From NCBI GenBank assembly GCA_026826555.1, contig JAKSZT010053887.1, positions 67,143,346 to 67,207,345 on the forward strand: a stretch of DNA of 64,000 nt, read 5' to 3'. Positions 1 to 10,912 of this stretch are shown here, in pieces; the stretch's first letter is position 1, and each line of letters begins with the position of its first letter. Source of the DNA: Tolypeutes matacus. Lineage: Eukaryota > Chordata > Mammalia > Cingulata > Chlamyphoridae. The position numbers were made by a program, and so were the translations under genes. The notes under the pieces were generated by a model. That model saw only the letters and a program-made list of their open reading frames with translations, was not told the origin of the DNA and did not search any database.

Positions 1-3000
1 TATGTTCTACTATAATTTGATAGGGAGAAAATGATTAACACTGATAAACTTTTATAAATATAGTAAATGTCCAACATGTCTACTCATTTTAATGCTTTTA
101 TAAAAAAGGTACCTGAGAAAATCACTGTTTAGTTTTGTTTTTTGTACTTAGGCACTTTTATTTACTAGGTGTTATTCACAGTGATTTAACCTGTCATGTT
201 CCTTCCCTTTCAATCATTTTCTGGAAGAACTATCAAAATGCATGCAGCAAATTCAAATAATTCTTATAATACAAAAAGAAATGGGAAATCAGCTTGAAAA
301 GTAGTATGCAAATGTCAAACACTATGATTTAGGGTTTAATGGTAAATTTAGCATGAATGGAAGGTTTATGTTTCATTACACTTGGATTAATTTGAATATT
401 TGAGTATGTTTTTTCTCTTTCACTGGCAAATTATTTTTTCTTGAGGACACTGGCAAAATTAATTAGTGTGATTGGGAAGCATATGTTTCCTGGCAGATGT
501 GGAGACTTTAATACATTGGTTGACATTAAGAAATTGAGAACTTTTAAAATTTTATTTTAATTCTAAATATGAAAACAGATTAAATTCTATGACTTATAAT
601 GTTATCAGTTAACAGACACACGCACACACATACATAACAGAATTTAATTAGTAGACAATTGTCATGGACTATTACTATTTATTCAGTCAGGAATAGGCTC
701 TTTTATCTGTAAAAAAAACATTAATACACTTTAGATGAAAAATAAAATATTTCACAATAAAAATCTAATGAAAATTATTTTTTTAAAATAATGCTAATAT
801 ACATTTTTAAAAATAATGCTAATGTACATCTAATGTAGCTAGATGTTTTTCAAAATTAATTCACAATACCTTGATATTTATCTGTTGCTAAGCATATTGA
901 CCTATCAAATTTGGTTAGTGAGGAAATTCTTGTGCCATTCTTTCTCTGACTCATTTGTTCTTACGATCTTGCAAAAATAGATAAGAGTGAACATATATGT
1001 AGATAATAGATATGAGTACAGGTATATTTTAGACATAGATATAAATATTTCTAGGAAATAAAGAGAAATAAAATTTTAAAGAGATATTTCTAATGAAATC
1101 ACAATTTAAAAACATATTTTTCACCTAAAATAAAGTTGCTTTATATTTAATGTCACTTTTAAATGGATGCTTACCAAGTTCAACTGATTTTCAGACAGAA
1201 TAATTTCAAACTCAACTACCATGTTCAGGATCAAGTGAAAAACATACAATCAATTATCAAATCAATTTTAGTCACTAAAACTGCTTTAATTGGCACTACT
1301 TCTATAAGTGACAAAAGCAGCTTGAATTCTATAGTTTTTCTGCAAAAGACAAATTTCAGGAAAAACGGTAATCACTATTCTAAAACTTTCAATAGACATT
1401 AGAGAATGAAACCATAAGTGAAGAGTAAGATATTTTGCTGCCTAAATGGGCAATATCTGTGTAGAGTTTTTGAGGTTTACTCCCCAAAATATGAAGATTT
1501 GCTTCTTTGTGGAAGAACTGGAAAGCAAAATGATATTGTGGGGAAACTGACGTAAAGGAGAGGAGACAGATGGAGGCCATAAGTATCTTTAAAGAATTAC
1601 AAGAACCTGTGTCATATTCTGATACTGAGAGATATCAGTTACTTTTCAGTTTATACAGAAGAGCTCCATCACAAATCTCTTATAAACAGTGCTATATTTA
1701 TAGAAGGGAGGAGTTGGGTAAATTTTGCCTGGGTGAAATAAATAGCTTTGTCACCCACACAGATTTATTTTGCCTGGGTGTTATTAAACACTACTGAGAA
1801 GAATTCCTTAGCAGTTCCATTACTTAGGACACAACAGCAAAGACCATTTTAAACTCCCCAGACAGCCTAAAGATGATCAGATGCTCATTCCAAACAAATT
1901 AGCTGATACTAGAATTGGGGTAAATTTTAGTAATGGAAACAAGATGAAGTAAGTAGCAGAAATTAAGATAATGCTTTGGTATAGGTAAGCTAAAGAATGA
2001 ATTTTTCTATGTTACATATTTCCCCTTCTTCTCCAGTTCTTAGTTAAGTGGCCATGAATACATCTGAGTATCATTTTACTAAATGTAACTCATGTTATTT
2101 ATAATAATCACCCCAGAATGCTGTTTATTTATTTTAGTTTTCTAGTAAATTCCCTGCATATTTGAGAGAATAAGCTTTTTAAACACTGTTCAAGGTTCTG
2201 TTAAATCTTTGTGTTAAAACATTATTAACACAAATTATTAATGGACATAAATACATAAAAATGTTAAGAGAATCCCAATTTGTGCCATCATTTTTTAAAA
2301 TTTTCTATTGAAGCATGCAAATCTCAATTGGGAGCCAATGATATTGAGAACAGACTTTTAAATGAACCCTAGGAGGACATATATAAAATTGATCCTTATT
2401 ATTCATGGATTCCATATTTGCAAGTTCACCTGCTTACTAAAATTTATTTTTAACTCCAAATCAATATTTGAAATGCTTTAGCCATCATTCATTGGACTTC
2501 TGCCAAACAGTAAAAAAATTGAGTCATCTGTTGCATACATTCTTAGCTGATGTCAACAAGGCGATGCTCTGCCTTTTTGTTTCAGCTCTCTTCCTGTAAA
2601 AAAAAAAACTGTCCTTTTTGTGATATATTTAATGCCACAATTTTAAAAACTCTCTCTTTAAAATGACCCTGCTCTTTAAAATGGCCCACAAGTGTAATGC
2701 TGAAGTGCTGTCTAGTGTTCTAAGCACAGGAAGGTTGTAATGTACCTTATGGAGAAAATATATATTATGTAAGCTTTGTTCAGTCTTGAGATACACAGTG
2801 CTTTTTTACTTTGGTTCAATATTAATGAATCTGCAGTTTATTTAATGAGTTCCAAATGCCTGTCCCCCAATTCAATTTATGAATAAACTTGTTTAATTAC
2901 ATGTTCAGACTTTGAGTATGTGTTGCTCTAAAATGTTCAAAAGTTATTGGTATTGTTTCTAGAACTGGTTAAATGGGAGTAGTCTCTAGAAGGCTAATGA

Positions 3001-5743
3001 AACAAAGAGCTTCCTAGGAAATCATTGTAGGTAAATATAAGGAAGGAGCAAAAAATATAAAGTGACTTTCAGTGGAAACACACATAAAACAAGGAATGTA
3101 CTGCTCTGTTGTGTGATCAGATGTTCCCAGTAACCTAACCTTATATTTTCCCTAGTTCAGGATAAACTAATTCAGTGTTCATGGCAACTTTATAGAACAT
3201 AACTACCATGAAAACAAGACTTGATTGTATTAATATTAGTGTTAATCTCCAAAAATAGTAATTGAGCTAAGTCAGACCCAGCAATGTTAGAGAGGGAATA
3301 ATGAAACAAATTCAGTTTAAATTGTGTAAAGGAAACAAATAGTTTTTTCCTGTATGTTCTTGAACCGCATTTTCTTTCACAACACCTTCAAATCTTTTCC
3401 ATTGAAGGATATGTTTTTTCTCATTATAAATACAAACTTTAGCAGGATTCATTTCTACTATAGGTAGTTTTAGATATCAAAAAATCCTAGTCACCCTTAA
3501 TAGACTCAATTCAGCTGATCCTCAAAGAGCTGCAACGTTCCTTCATCATTATTCCTGTAGAATACCTGGCATATGTTAGGCACTTATCCACTGAACCTTC
3601 TAATTTTAAAGGACATAAGCCAATGTTTCTGAGTTGTCCCACTGAACCCCCTCTCCCTTGACTTAAAAGGTGAAACACCACAACCTTATTGACAAAGTCA
3701 TGTTCACTATGTAGCTTTCTCCAAATAATTGCTCTCAAAAACTCCTTCATAAATCCACAACAGCCTTACTGTTTTATACTCAATAAAATTGAGGAATTCA
3801 ATATTCATGTTTCTGGAATCTCATTCTTGAAAGGTATACAGAGTAGATTGTCAAACACTTCACTTTGCATCTTGGTACCTCTACAAACATCTCAATTACC
3901 ATTATATATTAGATAATTGATGCAGCTCCCTTATTTCCTCCTTAATCTTCTATGTTCTTTAACTGCTTCCACCAGAAGCAAAAGTGAGTAAGTTGATGAG
4001 GAAAGGAAATAGCTGACCACATTCCCCCCTTCATTTACAAGGAGCCCTCTTGCATCAGGCCTGAGGAAGAGAGGAGAGAATAAATGTCAGCTTGAAATAA
4101 AGTTGGAAGCTTTGCCTAATACATAGATTCTGACAAACTAATTTTAGAATGGAGAGTATTTTTTTATGACTAAAATAACCACTTATTTTAATTAATTTTT
4201 AAGTCTAATAAAACAAATTTTCCAGCGTATCAAATTTTGCTCATTTGTAATCCAGTTTAATTTACAATAAAGAAAATCAGTTATCTATACTATCTACTTA
4301 AATATTTCATCTTTTGAATTAATTCATAATTTCAGTGTTTTAGTAGAATACATTCTGATTTAGTTCATTATCTATATAAATAAAAGCATGCTTGCTATCT
4401 CATATCTTTTAGGATTGGAATCACCAGATATAGTCAATAAAAGACACCATTTATTTGAGTGTTATTGCATTTATGAATTTTTTTAGTCATAAATGACAAA
4501 TTATAGTCTGTTTCTTCTCAATAGATTTTTAAGGTGCTTCTTTTTATCTTTCTTTCCATTTCCTCCTTCTCTTCCTCCTTTTCTGTTTCTATCAGGAATT
4601 GTTCTGAAGTGGGTTCAAGGGGCACTGCATATTCCTCTGGAAAGGCTGTTAATCATATTATTCTGAATGTCTGTATATACTGAAGTTTTTTCCTCAGTAC
4701 ATTTTAAGCACTATCTTTCAAGTCTTGTCATTTATCCAATTGTTAGTATGTAATGGGTTTTTAGTGAATATTTATTTTGTGAATTAATCAGGTTTAAGCA
4801 CAGGGAATATAAAGACTTTTAATATCCATACATTTTTAAAAATTATAATATAGATATATGTTGGAAGTTTTATTTGGACATTTTAATTAAAACTTTTATT
4901 TTTCCTTATGTGCCTGGGTTACATATGGAAGGAATATGAGCTATGTTGTTAATCAAGCTTTCTGGGACATGAAAAAAAAATAGTGATTTCTTCATTACTT
5001 TAAAAGTAAAACTTCATTTTTAATATCTCTTTACTAAAGGAAATAAGTTATCTAGATATAGTTTAATGACATTTATCAAGGTATATATGTGGAGGTATAT
5101 GATAAATTAATCCATTTAGATTTCAAAGTATAGATAAAACTGAATGTCAGATCTAGAACAAATACTTAAAAGTTGAAGGAAGAAGAATATACAAAATACC
5201 AGTATTGTAAATATAAGACAGAGTAAAGAAGGCAAATGATAACAGGATTTTTGACTGAAGAAAAGTATTTAAATTTCACTTGAGCAAAGATAGTGTTGAG
5301 CGAAAAAAAAGAGATAAAAATAACATTCATAACCCAGAAAGCCAAAATTATATGCTTCTAAATCCACTTGATTATATATCCTTAGCATAATGATTAAAAT
5401 AAATTCATTAAAGATTGACAATGGTAAGCTTCTAAAATATCGTCTAAAGCTTTAATCATTAATTACAAAGTAAATCTATGTATTGTTTGAATTCGTGTTA
5501 ATCATAATTTAACTAAACTTGTTAAGACAATTTCTGCTTTAGATAGGTGGAATTACTATTTTAACTTTGATCCTGATATATGGAGACTATCTAGATATAT
5601 TAAAACAATGAATATGCTCTATATGTTTGCTTTGGAGACTCATGTAAGAGATGTTTACTTATTATTTTATATATGACCAACTCTACAAATAGCATCTGTA
5701 GCCTTCTCAAATGAACTATGTTTCTGTGGTTACGGAGTTTTTT
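1..5743. other. AT-rich intergenic DNA, no gene seen
   Basis: The longest open frames here are under 80 codons, lack any recognisable motif and are not arranged as exons. I recognise no SINE, LTR or L1 body. Short A/T runs, a CA-like stretch near 615-632 and the small duplication at 777-832 are the only structure. Very decayed repeats may be present but cannot be named by eye. Confidence 0.7.
777..832. repeat. Short tandem duplication, about 28 bp x 2
   Basis: A unit of T-run, A-run, then taatgctaat and a TACAT end occurs twice in succession with a few substitutions. It is AT-rich and probably arose by replication slippage. Confidence 0.6.
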
Positions 5744-5979
5744 ATGCTCTTTTATTTATTATTATTTTTTTTAAACTTTTTATTTATTTATTTTTTAAAG
5801 ATTTTATTTATTTATTCATCTATCAACCCCTCGCTGCTTGTGCTCGCTGGGTCAGCCAACCACGCCGTGCGGGCGGGCCTGCCCTCACCAGGAGGCCCCG
5901 GGAACCGAACCCGGGGCCTCCCATATGGTAAACGGGAGCCCCACTGATTGAGCCACAGCCGCTTCCCAATGCTCTTTTA
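5744..5979 (-). mobile_element. DAS-type tRNA-derived SINE with target duplications
   Basis: Read on the minus strand, the element starts with a tRNA-like head carrying A-box and B-box-like segments, continues through a G+C-rich body and ends in a (TAAA)-like A-rich tail, seen here as T-rich sequence at about 5755-5815. An 11-bp direct repeat, atgctctttta, flanks it at 5744-5754 and 5969-5979. This is the expected product of L1-assisted target-primed insertion. The body closely resembles the copy at 27313-27502, so both belong to one subfamily. From memory this is the armadillo DAS-III type, derived from tRNA-Ala. It encodes no protein; transcription would be by RNA polymerase III. Confidence 0.9.
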
Positions 5980-6130
5980 AAAATGATATTGATTAGGCAA
6001 TTATTATATTAAATGTGTTAATTTAAAACTGAGAGGCTAGAAATAGATAAGACAAGACATAGTAAGCAACCTAATATGACCTTATATTCATTAAATTTTA
6101 CTTAGTTAACAGTAATCATATTTCAAAGAG

Positions 6131-6155
6131 CATATATATATATATATATATATAC
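6131..6155. repeat. (TA)n microsatellite
   Basis: About twelve alternating TA dinucleotides without interruption, so likely polymorphic in length. Confidence 0.95.
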
Positions 6156-6788
6156 AGATTTTATTGAAAGTAATGTGAATTGTCACTCTACTATATTATA
6201 AATTCACAAAACTTAGAATTTGAAGGTGGTAAAAATGATCCTAGTAAATATTGATAATAAGCAAGCAATATTTTTTCACTTTGCATGAAAATAATACTCA
6301 GCTTAAAAACTTATATCAGGAAACTATATCATCCAACTTTTTTGTACATCCCTACAGCATTCTTTAGTGACCTTATCTGAACATCAGCTTGTTTAATAAA
6401 TTATTATATATTCTGTTGATGGTCAATCCATTTATTCTAATGGCCTCCCATTGCTGCCTCATTAAAATATAGCATTTCAGATCCATTATATGCCAATGGC
6501 CAGTCATTGATTTCCTTCTTTTATTAAAACCACTCAGCCTCAACAGGAAGCCTAATCATGATGAATCATCTCATCCTTTTACAGAATGGGATGGAATATT
6601 CCTAAATTAATTTTTTCCCTTTGGAAACACACTGTACCTTTTAATGGTACCTAAAATAAAATTGTTTTTCTTTTTTGTAAAACTGTATGCTTCTATCCAG
6701 AGGTCACTTGATATGAACACAATTATCCATATTAATATTTCAAGTCTTGTTTGTATAGTCAAAACCAATGCTTTCATACTCTTTGACT

Positions 6789-6819
6789 ACACACACACAC
6801 ACATACACACACTCACACA
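6789..6819. repeat. (CA)n microsatellite, imperfect
   Basis: ACAC repeats interrupted by single T substitutions. Confidence 0.9.
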
Positions 6820-6857
6820 GTGTATCTATGAAAGCACTTCATTGCCCTAAAGAACTA

Positions 6858-7268
6858 CTGTAGTAAGAGAAACAAAACTAAGAGCCCACTTAGTCAGGGC
6901 TCTTTCACATATATCCACTAGCTAGTGAAGTCCTTTCCTGACTAAATTCTCATGCTTTGTCTGTCACATATTACACCAAAGACTCACCTCTCCACCAGCC
7001 GAGAGCCCTGTCTTGTTTCTTGGGGGTACCAAAATCATACAAACACTCCCTAATCATATACCTGTCTGACCAGTCATTAAACCTCCACACCTTTAATGCT
7101 ATAAAAGGCACAGTGCCCAGGCTCACATGCTCATCTTTGGCTACCGACCTGCTTGGTTTAATATCATGACCTTGATGTGTTCCCTTGTAGCCCTGTGGAG
7201 GGTGTTGTGACTTCTTTAGCAGTGAATATAATAAAATATATTTCAAGAATCTCCTTGCCTCACTGATT
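6858..7268 (+). mobile_element. Possible solo LTR of an unassigned retrovirus-like element
   Basis: The segment has the signals expected of an LTR in order. It starts with TG near 6858, a TATA-like tataaaaggc lies at 7100-7109, and an AATAAA polyadenylation signal lies at 7230-7235. The end is near cca at about 7268. TATA to AATAAA spacing is about 130 bp, typical of a U3-R layout. I see no convincing target-site duplication, no second copy in this window and no internal region, so the call is inferred from architecture alone. It abuts the truncated LTR that starts near 7278. Confidence 0.35.
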
Positions 7269-7277
7269 GTCCATAAT

Positions 7278-7607
7278 AATTGGTTGATCTTTATAAAGGT
7301 TATTTATATGGGGTAGAAGTCCACAGTTACCAGGCCATAAAACATAAGTTTCTTTCCTCACCAAAGTCCATCACCAAGTGTTGGAGCAAGACAGCTGCCA
7401 ACATTTGCCAGGGTTCAGGCTTCTTGGGTTCCTCTCTTCCTTGGGCTGCATTTCTCTCTGGGCTTAGCTCCTCTGTTTCCTCCACAAGGTCATCTGTAGA
7501 CTATGAGGCTCTCTAGGCTTTGTGTCTCTCCACAAGGCCAGCTATAGACTATCAGGCGAATGGCTTGTCAGTGAATCACAGAGTTTTGGAATGCAGAGGG
7601 TGGAGTG
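7278..7607 (-). mobile_element. LTR (family C), 3' part, split copy
   Basis: This is the distal part of a minus-strand LTR of the family seen complete at 10255-10907 and 28754-29358. Shared landmarks are the TTTATAAA-GG-TATTTAT block followed by gtagaag and the 'ttggagcaagacagct' region. The rest of the same LTR resumes at 8991-9215, so 7608-8990 is later material inserted into it. The terminal bases at the left edge are missing or have diverged. It is non-coding. Confidence 0.7.
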
Positions 7608-7905
7608 TTGTCCTTTGGCAGTTTGATGTAATTATGAATTCCAAAAATAGATATTGGATTATGTTTGTAAACTGGTCTGTTAATCTGGGCATGATTAAGT
7701 TATGATTAGGGCATTGACTGGGCCACATCAGTAGGGCGTGGAGCCCCACCCTTTGGTGGGTGGGGGAATCAAATATAAAAGGCAAGGCAAAAGACAGAGG
7801 GAGCAGTTTTGATGTTGGAGTCTTGTGCTAGAGCCCTAGGAAGTAAGAGAGCTTGGTCGTGAGGAAGGAGAGAAGGCTCCAGGATAGAGACTATCAGCAC
7901 TATTA
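7608..7905 (+). mobile_element. LTR (family C-like) 5' fragment with TATA box
   Basis: This plus-strand fragment matches the beginning of the LTR at 28754: both share the block reading aattccaaaaatagatattg and 'aaactggtctgtt'. It then diverges and carries a clear TATA-like tataaaagg at 7774-7782, followed by purine-rich sequence. Its 3' half is absent. It runs directly into the ERVL-like internal relic at 7915, so it may be the 5' remainder of that provirus or an independent insertion. Its orientation is opposite to the split LTR around it. Confidence 0.55.
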
Positions 7906-7914
7906 AGGGTAAAT

Positions 7915-8547
7915 AGGACTACATCTACATAATCAGGATAAAGAAAATTTTGCCTGGAAGGCAGGAGATCCTCTATGGTGTCTCCTAGTACTGCCATGCC
8001 CTGTGATTAAAATCAATGGAAAAGGGCAAGAAACCAATTCAAGCAGGACTAACAATGGCCCAGAATCTTCAGGAATGAAAGTTTGGGTCACCCCACCAGG
8101 CAAAGAACCATGGCCAGCTGAAGTGCTTGCTGAAGGTAATGGGAACATGGAATGGGTAGTGGAAGAAGGTAGTGATAAAAATGAACTTCGACCATGTGAC
8201 CAGTTACAGAAATGAGTACTGTAATAGTCATGAACCCTTCTTCCTTGTTTCATTATGAGTTTGATTCTATATGTGCACAAAACGAATTTCTTTGTTTTCT
8301 TCCAATCATATGAAAAGTTGTATTAATTTCATGTCATAATATTTAAGGATGTCAAGTTTAAGTGTTAATATTACCCAAAGACTTGCACTCTATTTTGTGG
8401 GGAATTAATGTGTTTCTGGTTGTATGCAGGAGAGCTGAACATTGTTAGGCAGAAATAAATATGTATGCTAGTCTTTATTGTTTTTACTTAGAGACTAAGT
8501 ATGGTTTAGGGTAATGTGTGTGGTTGCCGAGTTGACTAGGGGTGGAC
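7915..8547 (+). pseudogene. ERVL-like endogenous retrovirus relic: pol 3' end and 3' untranslated region
   Basis: This is the decayed tail of an old retrovirus-like element. The open stretch at 8003-8215 reads like an integrase C-terminal (SH3-like) domain: a VWVTPPGK block, then PAEVLAEG, then WVVEEG, then LRP near the end, followed by a TGA stop. About 330 bp of non-coding sequence follows, ending in a short purine-rich run (aggggtgga) just before the LTR at 8548. That is the position expected for a polypurine tract. The catalytic core of integrase and everything upstream are missing, so it cannot be functional. The ERVL assignment comes from family resemblance and LTR type, not from a search. 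Confidence 0.7.
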
Positions 8548-8990
8548 TGTGATGGTTAGGCTAATGTGTCAATTCTGCCAGGTAATTGTGTCCAGGTGTT
8601 AGGTCCAGCAATGCTAATTGTAATACAAGAGCATTTATGGACTTCAATCACCAGTGACTTTACTGCATTGATAGCTGATTACATCTGCATCAATCAGGGA
8701 GATTACATCAGCAATGCGTGATGCTTTTATCCAATCAGTTGAATGCATTAAAAGGGGAAGTGATTTCAACATTCAGAGAGAATTTCCCAGCTCATCGTTG
8801 GACAGCCAGCTTCTCCCAGAAACACATCAAGGACCTTTTTCCAGACTCTCATCGGAGCCCCTGGTTTGCAGCCTACCTGAGGAACCTGGTCTTGTGCATC
8901 CCACGGTCACGTGAGACTCTTATAAAATCTCATATTATTGACAGATATCTCCTGTTGATTCCGTTTCCTGAGAGAACCTTGACTAATACA
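8548..8990 (+). mobile_element. LTR (family D), 3' LTR of the ERVL-like relic
   Basis: It runs from TGTGATGGTTAGG to ACTAATACA, the TG...CA termini of an ERVL-class LTR. Its sequence is shared with 44786-45195 and, in reverse orientation, with 57541-57990. Shared blocks include 'gctgattacat', 'gagattac...tcagcaatg', 'tcttataaaatct' and the terminal 'tagagaaccctgactaat'-like end. It lies directly downstream of the integrase relic, so it is the 3' LTR. It interrupts the minus-strand family C LTR, which resumes at 8991. Confidence 0.8.
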
Positions 8991-9215
8991 CCTCCCAACT
9001 CTGTCCTTTGCCATGTCTTTTCTCTGTGAGTCCCCATGCACCAAGGAGCAGGGATGAAACGCCCTAGTTACATGGCCTAATCAAAGCCTTAATAATTATT
9101 TAATCAAGTAAACCTCTGAATCCAATATAATATAATATACTAGAGGAAAAGACCAGTTTACAAACATAATCCAATATCCATTTTTGGAACTCATAAATAA
9201 TGCCAAACTGCTACA
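8991..9215 (-). mobile_element. LTR (family C), 5' part of the split copy
   Basis: Continuation of the minus-strand LTR at 7278-7607. Read on the minus strand it begins TGTAGCAGTTTGGC at 9215, like the start of the LTR at 28754, and it shares the 'aaaccagttta' and 'ggactcattaaa'-like blocks of the copy at 10255-10907. Together the two halves make about 555 bp, close to the 605-653 bp of the complete copies. Confidence 0.75.
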
Positions 9216-9931
9216 CAAAGGAATTACCAACTCTTTCTTAGTCATGATTTAAAGTGCATCCATTCATGGGTTCCACCAATGTCTCCAACCTCTATTTTAT
9301 GAAAAGTTGACCAATTTTTTTTTTTTGGAAGGTGGCCTCATTTTGAAAACTATTCCTGTAGGTACTTCATAATACTAAAATGGAGTATGCTGCTTTTACA
9401 ACTTCAGCTATATAAATATAAATTATTTTTAAATGAGAATTTGGTAATAATCTTTCTCTTATTAGCAGCAGGAAAACAGGTGGCTGCTTTACATAACATT
9501 GGTGTTGAAATCTTTACTTTTATTCATAAAGTTTTATCTATAGTATCAATAGGTAAAAATATTTTTATTTTATGTTTTGTTTGAAGAAAAATATTTGCTC
9601 AGATCATATGGTGTGAAATTCATGGTGAGTTTACCTGATATTCATTATCTTATTTTCAACTTATGCATAATAAAACAAAAGAATTTAATTGGATTAAACA
9701 ATGACAAAATAGTAATAAAGTTCTTAGTACTATTAGATAGGTTTTCTCCTCATTTTTCCCCCTTAGCTATTACTGGCTAATCGTGATTTTATCCCAAGTT
9801 TTTATTCAAATTTTCTTTTTATTTAATTATTTATTTTTGCAAATAAGCTTGAATACTGCTATCACTGGGCGGGTACAAATCTTTGTGACTCAGGCCATCT
9901 CTGGACCAGATGTTTTCATAGGAAAAAAAAT
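9216..9931. other. AT-rich intergenic DNA, no gene seen
   Basis: No recognised element. Open frames of 65-78 codons are A/T-biased and lack motifs. A T-run at about 9314-9325 could be the end of an unrecognised minus-strand insertion. Confidence 0.6.
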
Positions 9932-10143
9932 TTTTTTGAGGTACGGTGGTCTTGGGATTGAGATGGAGACCCCGTATGTGGGGAACCAACACTGAGCCAC
10001 ATTGGCTTCCCTGAGTTGGTTTTTTCATTTGTTTTGCTCGTTTTTTTTGTTTTTTGTTTTTTTTTTAGGAGGTACTAGGAACTGAACCCAGGACCTCCCA
10101 TGTGGGAAGCAGGCACTCAACCACTTGAGCCACATCCATTCCC
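9932..10143 (-). mobile_element. Dimeric DAS-type SINE
   Basis: Two related tRNA-like monomers lie in tandem on the minus strand, at about 9932-10012 and 10020-10143. Each contains a 'gagccaca' A-box region and a B-box-like GAACC block. A T/G-rich linker with several TTTTTTGTTTT runs separates them, which reads as an A-rich linker on the sense strand. The left monomer has diverged more. This dimer layout differs from the single-headed SINEs at 5755 and 27313 and fits a second DAS subfamily. No clear target duplication was found. Confidence 0.8.
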
Positions 10144-10249
10144 CCTTCACAGAGCTTTTAAATGAATTCCTATATGTTCCTCAGGTTGGGAACCCATTTC
10201 TTTGTTCAATATCTTAATTTTCACCATAGACAGGAGGGAATTCGTATCA

Positions 10250-10912
10250 ATCTGTGTATTCGTCAAGCAAAAAGGTATTGATGCAAAGTACCAGAAATCT
10301 ATTGGCTTTTATAAAAGGTATTTATTTGGGGTAGAAGCTTACAGTTACAAGGCCTTAAAGAGTCCAACTCAAGGTACCATAAGTGGTACTTCCTCATCCA
10401 AAGTCTGTTGCCACCTGTTGAAGCAAGATGGCGGGCAACGTCTGAGAGGTTTCAACCTTACTCTTTCCTCTTAAGGCTCCGTGGTCCAAGCTTCTTCCAA
10501 TATCAGCTGTAGGCTGGGTAGAGCTTATCTCTTTTCCTCTGGGATTTGTTTCTTTCTGGTTTCAGCTGCTCTATTCTCTTCACAAAGTCAGCTATAAACT
10601 AACAGGCTATCTCTCTTCTCACAGCTGCAGGATCCTCTGTGTATCTTCTCTATGTGTCTCCTTATCTGTGTATCTACTTCCATGTGAAAGTCTATTTTAT
10701 CAGCTCACCAAGAGGGCTGGGACTCAGCACTGAATCACACTCTAATGACATGGTTGAATCAAAGCCCTAATCTTCACATAAATTAATCAGAAATACTAAA
10801 TCTGAATCTAATACAATCAAAGGGTTTTCACACCCAGAGAAAAAACCAGTTTAAAAATTTAATCAGCATCTCTTTTTGAAATTCACAAATAATATCAAAC
10901 TGCCACAATCTG
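10250..10912 (-). mobile_element. Solo LTR (family C) with exact 5-bp target duplication
   Basis: The LTR spans 10255-10907 (653 bp). On the plus strand it starts TGTATTCG and ends GCCACA. It is flanked by the direct repeat ATCTG at 10250-10254 and 10908-10912. TG...CA ends plus a 5-bp duplication define an integrated retroviral LTR, and the lack of internal sequence makes it a solo LTR formed by LTR-LTR recombination. It is related to 7278-9215 (split) and 28754-29358 (opposite strand). A 5-bp duplication fits ERVL/class III or some class I elements. Confidence 0.88.

Larger units (their letters stand above)
5980..6857. other. AT-rich intergenic DNA with two microsatellites
   Basis: No gene or named repeat is visible. 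An alternating TA tract lies at 6131-6155 and a CA-type tract at about 6789-6819. Confidence 0.6.

Noticed and set aside
5755..5968. tRNA gene at the tRNA-like head
   Set aside because: The tRNA-like part cannot fold as a complete cloverleaf followed by a terminator; it continues into a SINE body and tail and is flanked by target duplications.
6957..7246. Overlapping 70- and 91-codon frames on opposite strands
   Set aside because: They lie in the candidate LTR with a TATA box and AATAAA; no protein motif is visible.
7933..8280. 115-codon minus-strand frame
   Set aside because: Antisense to the ERVL-like integrase relic, whose plus-strand pattern is recognisable.
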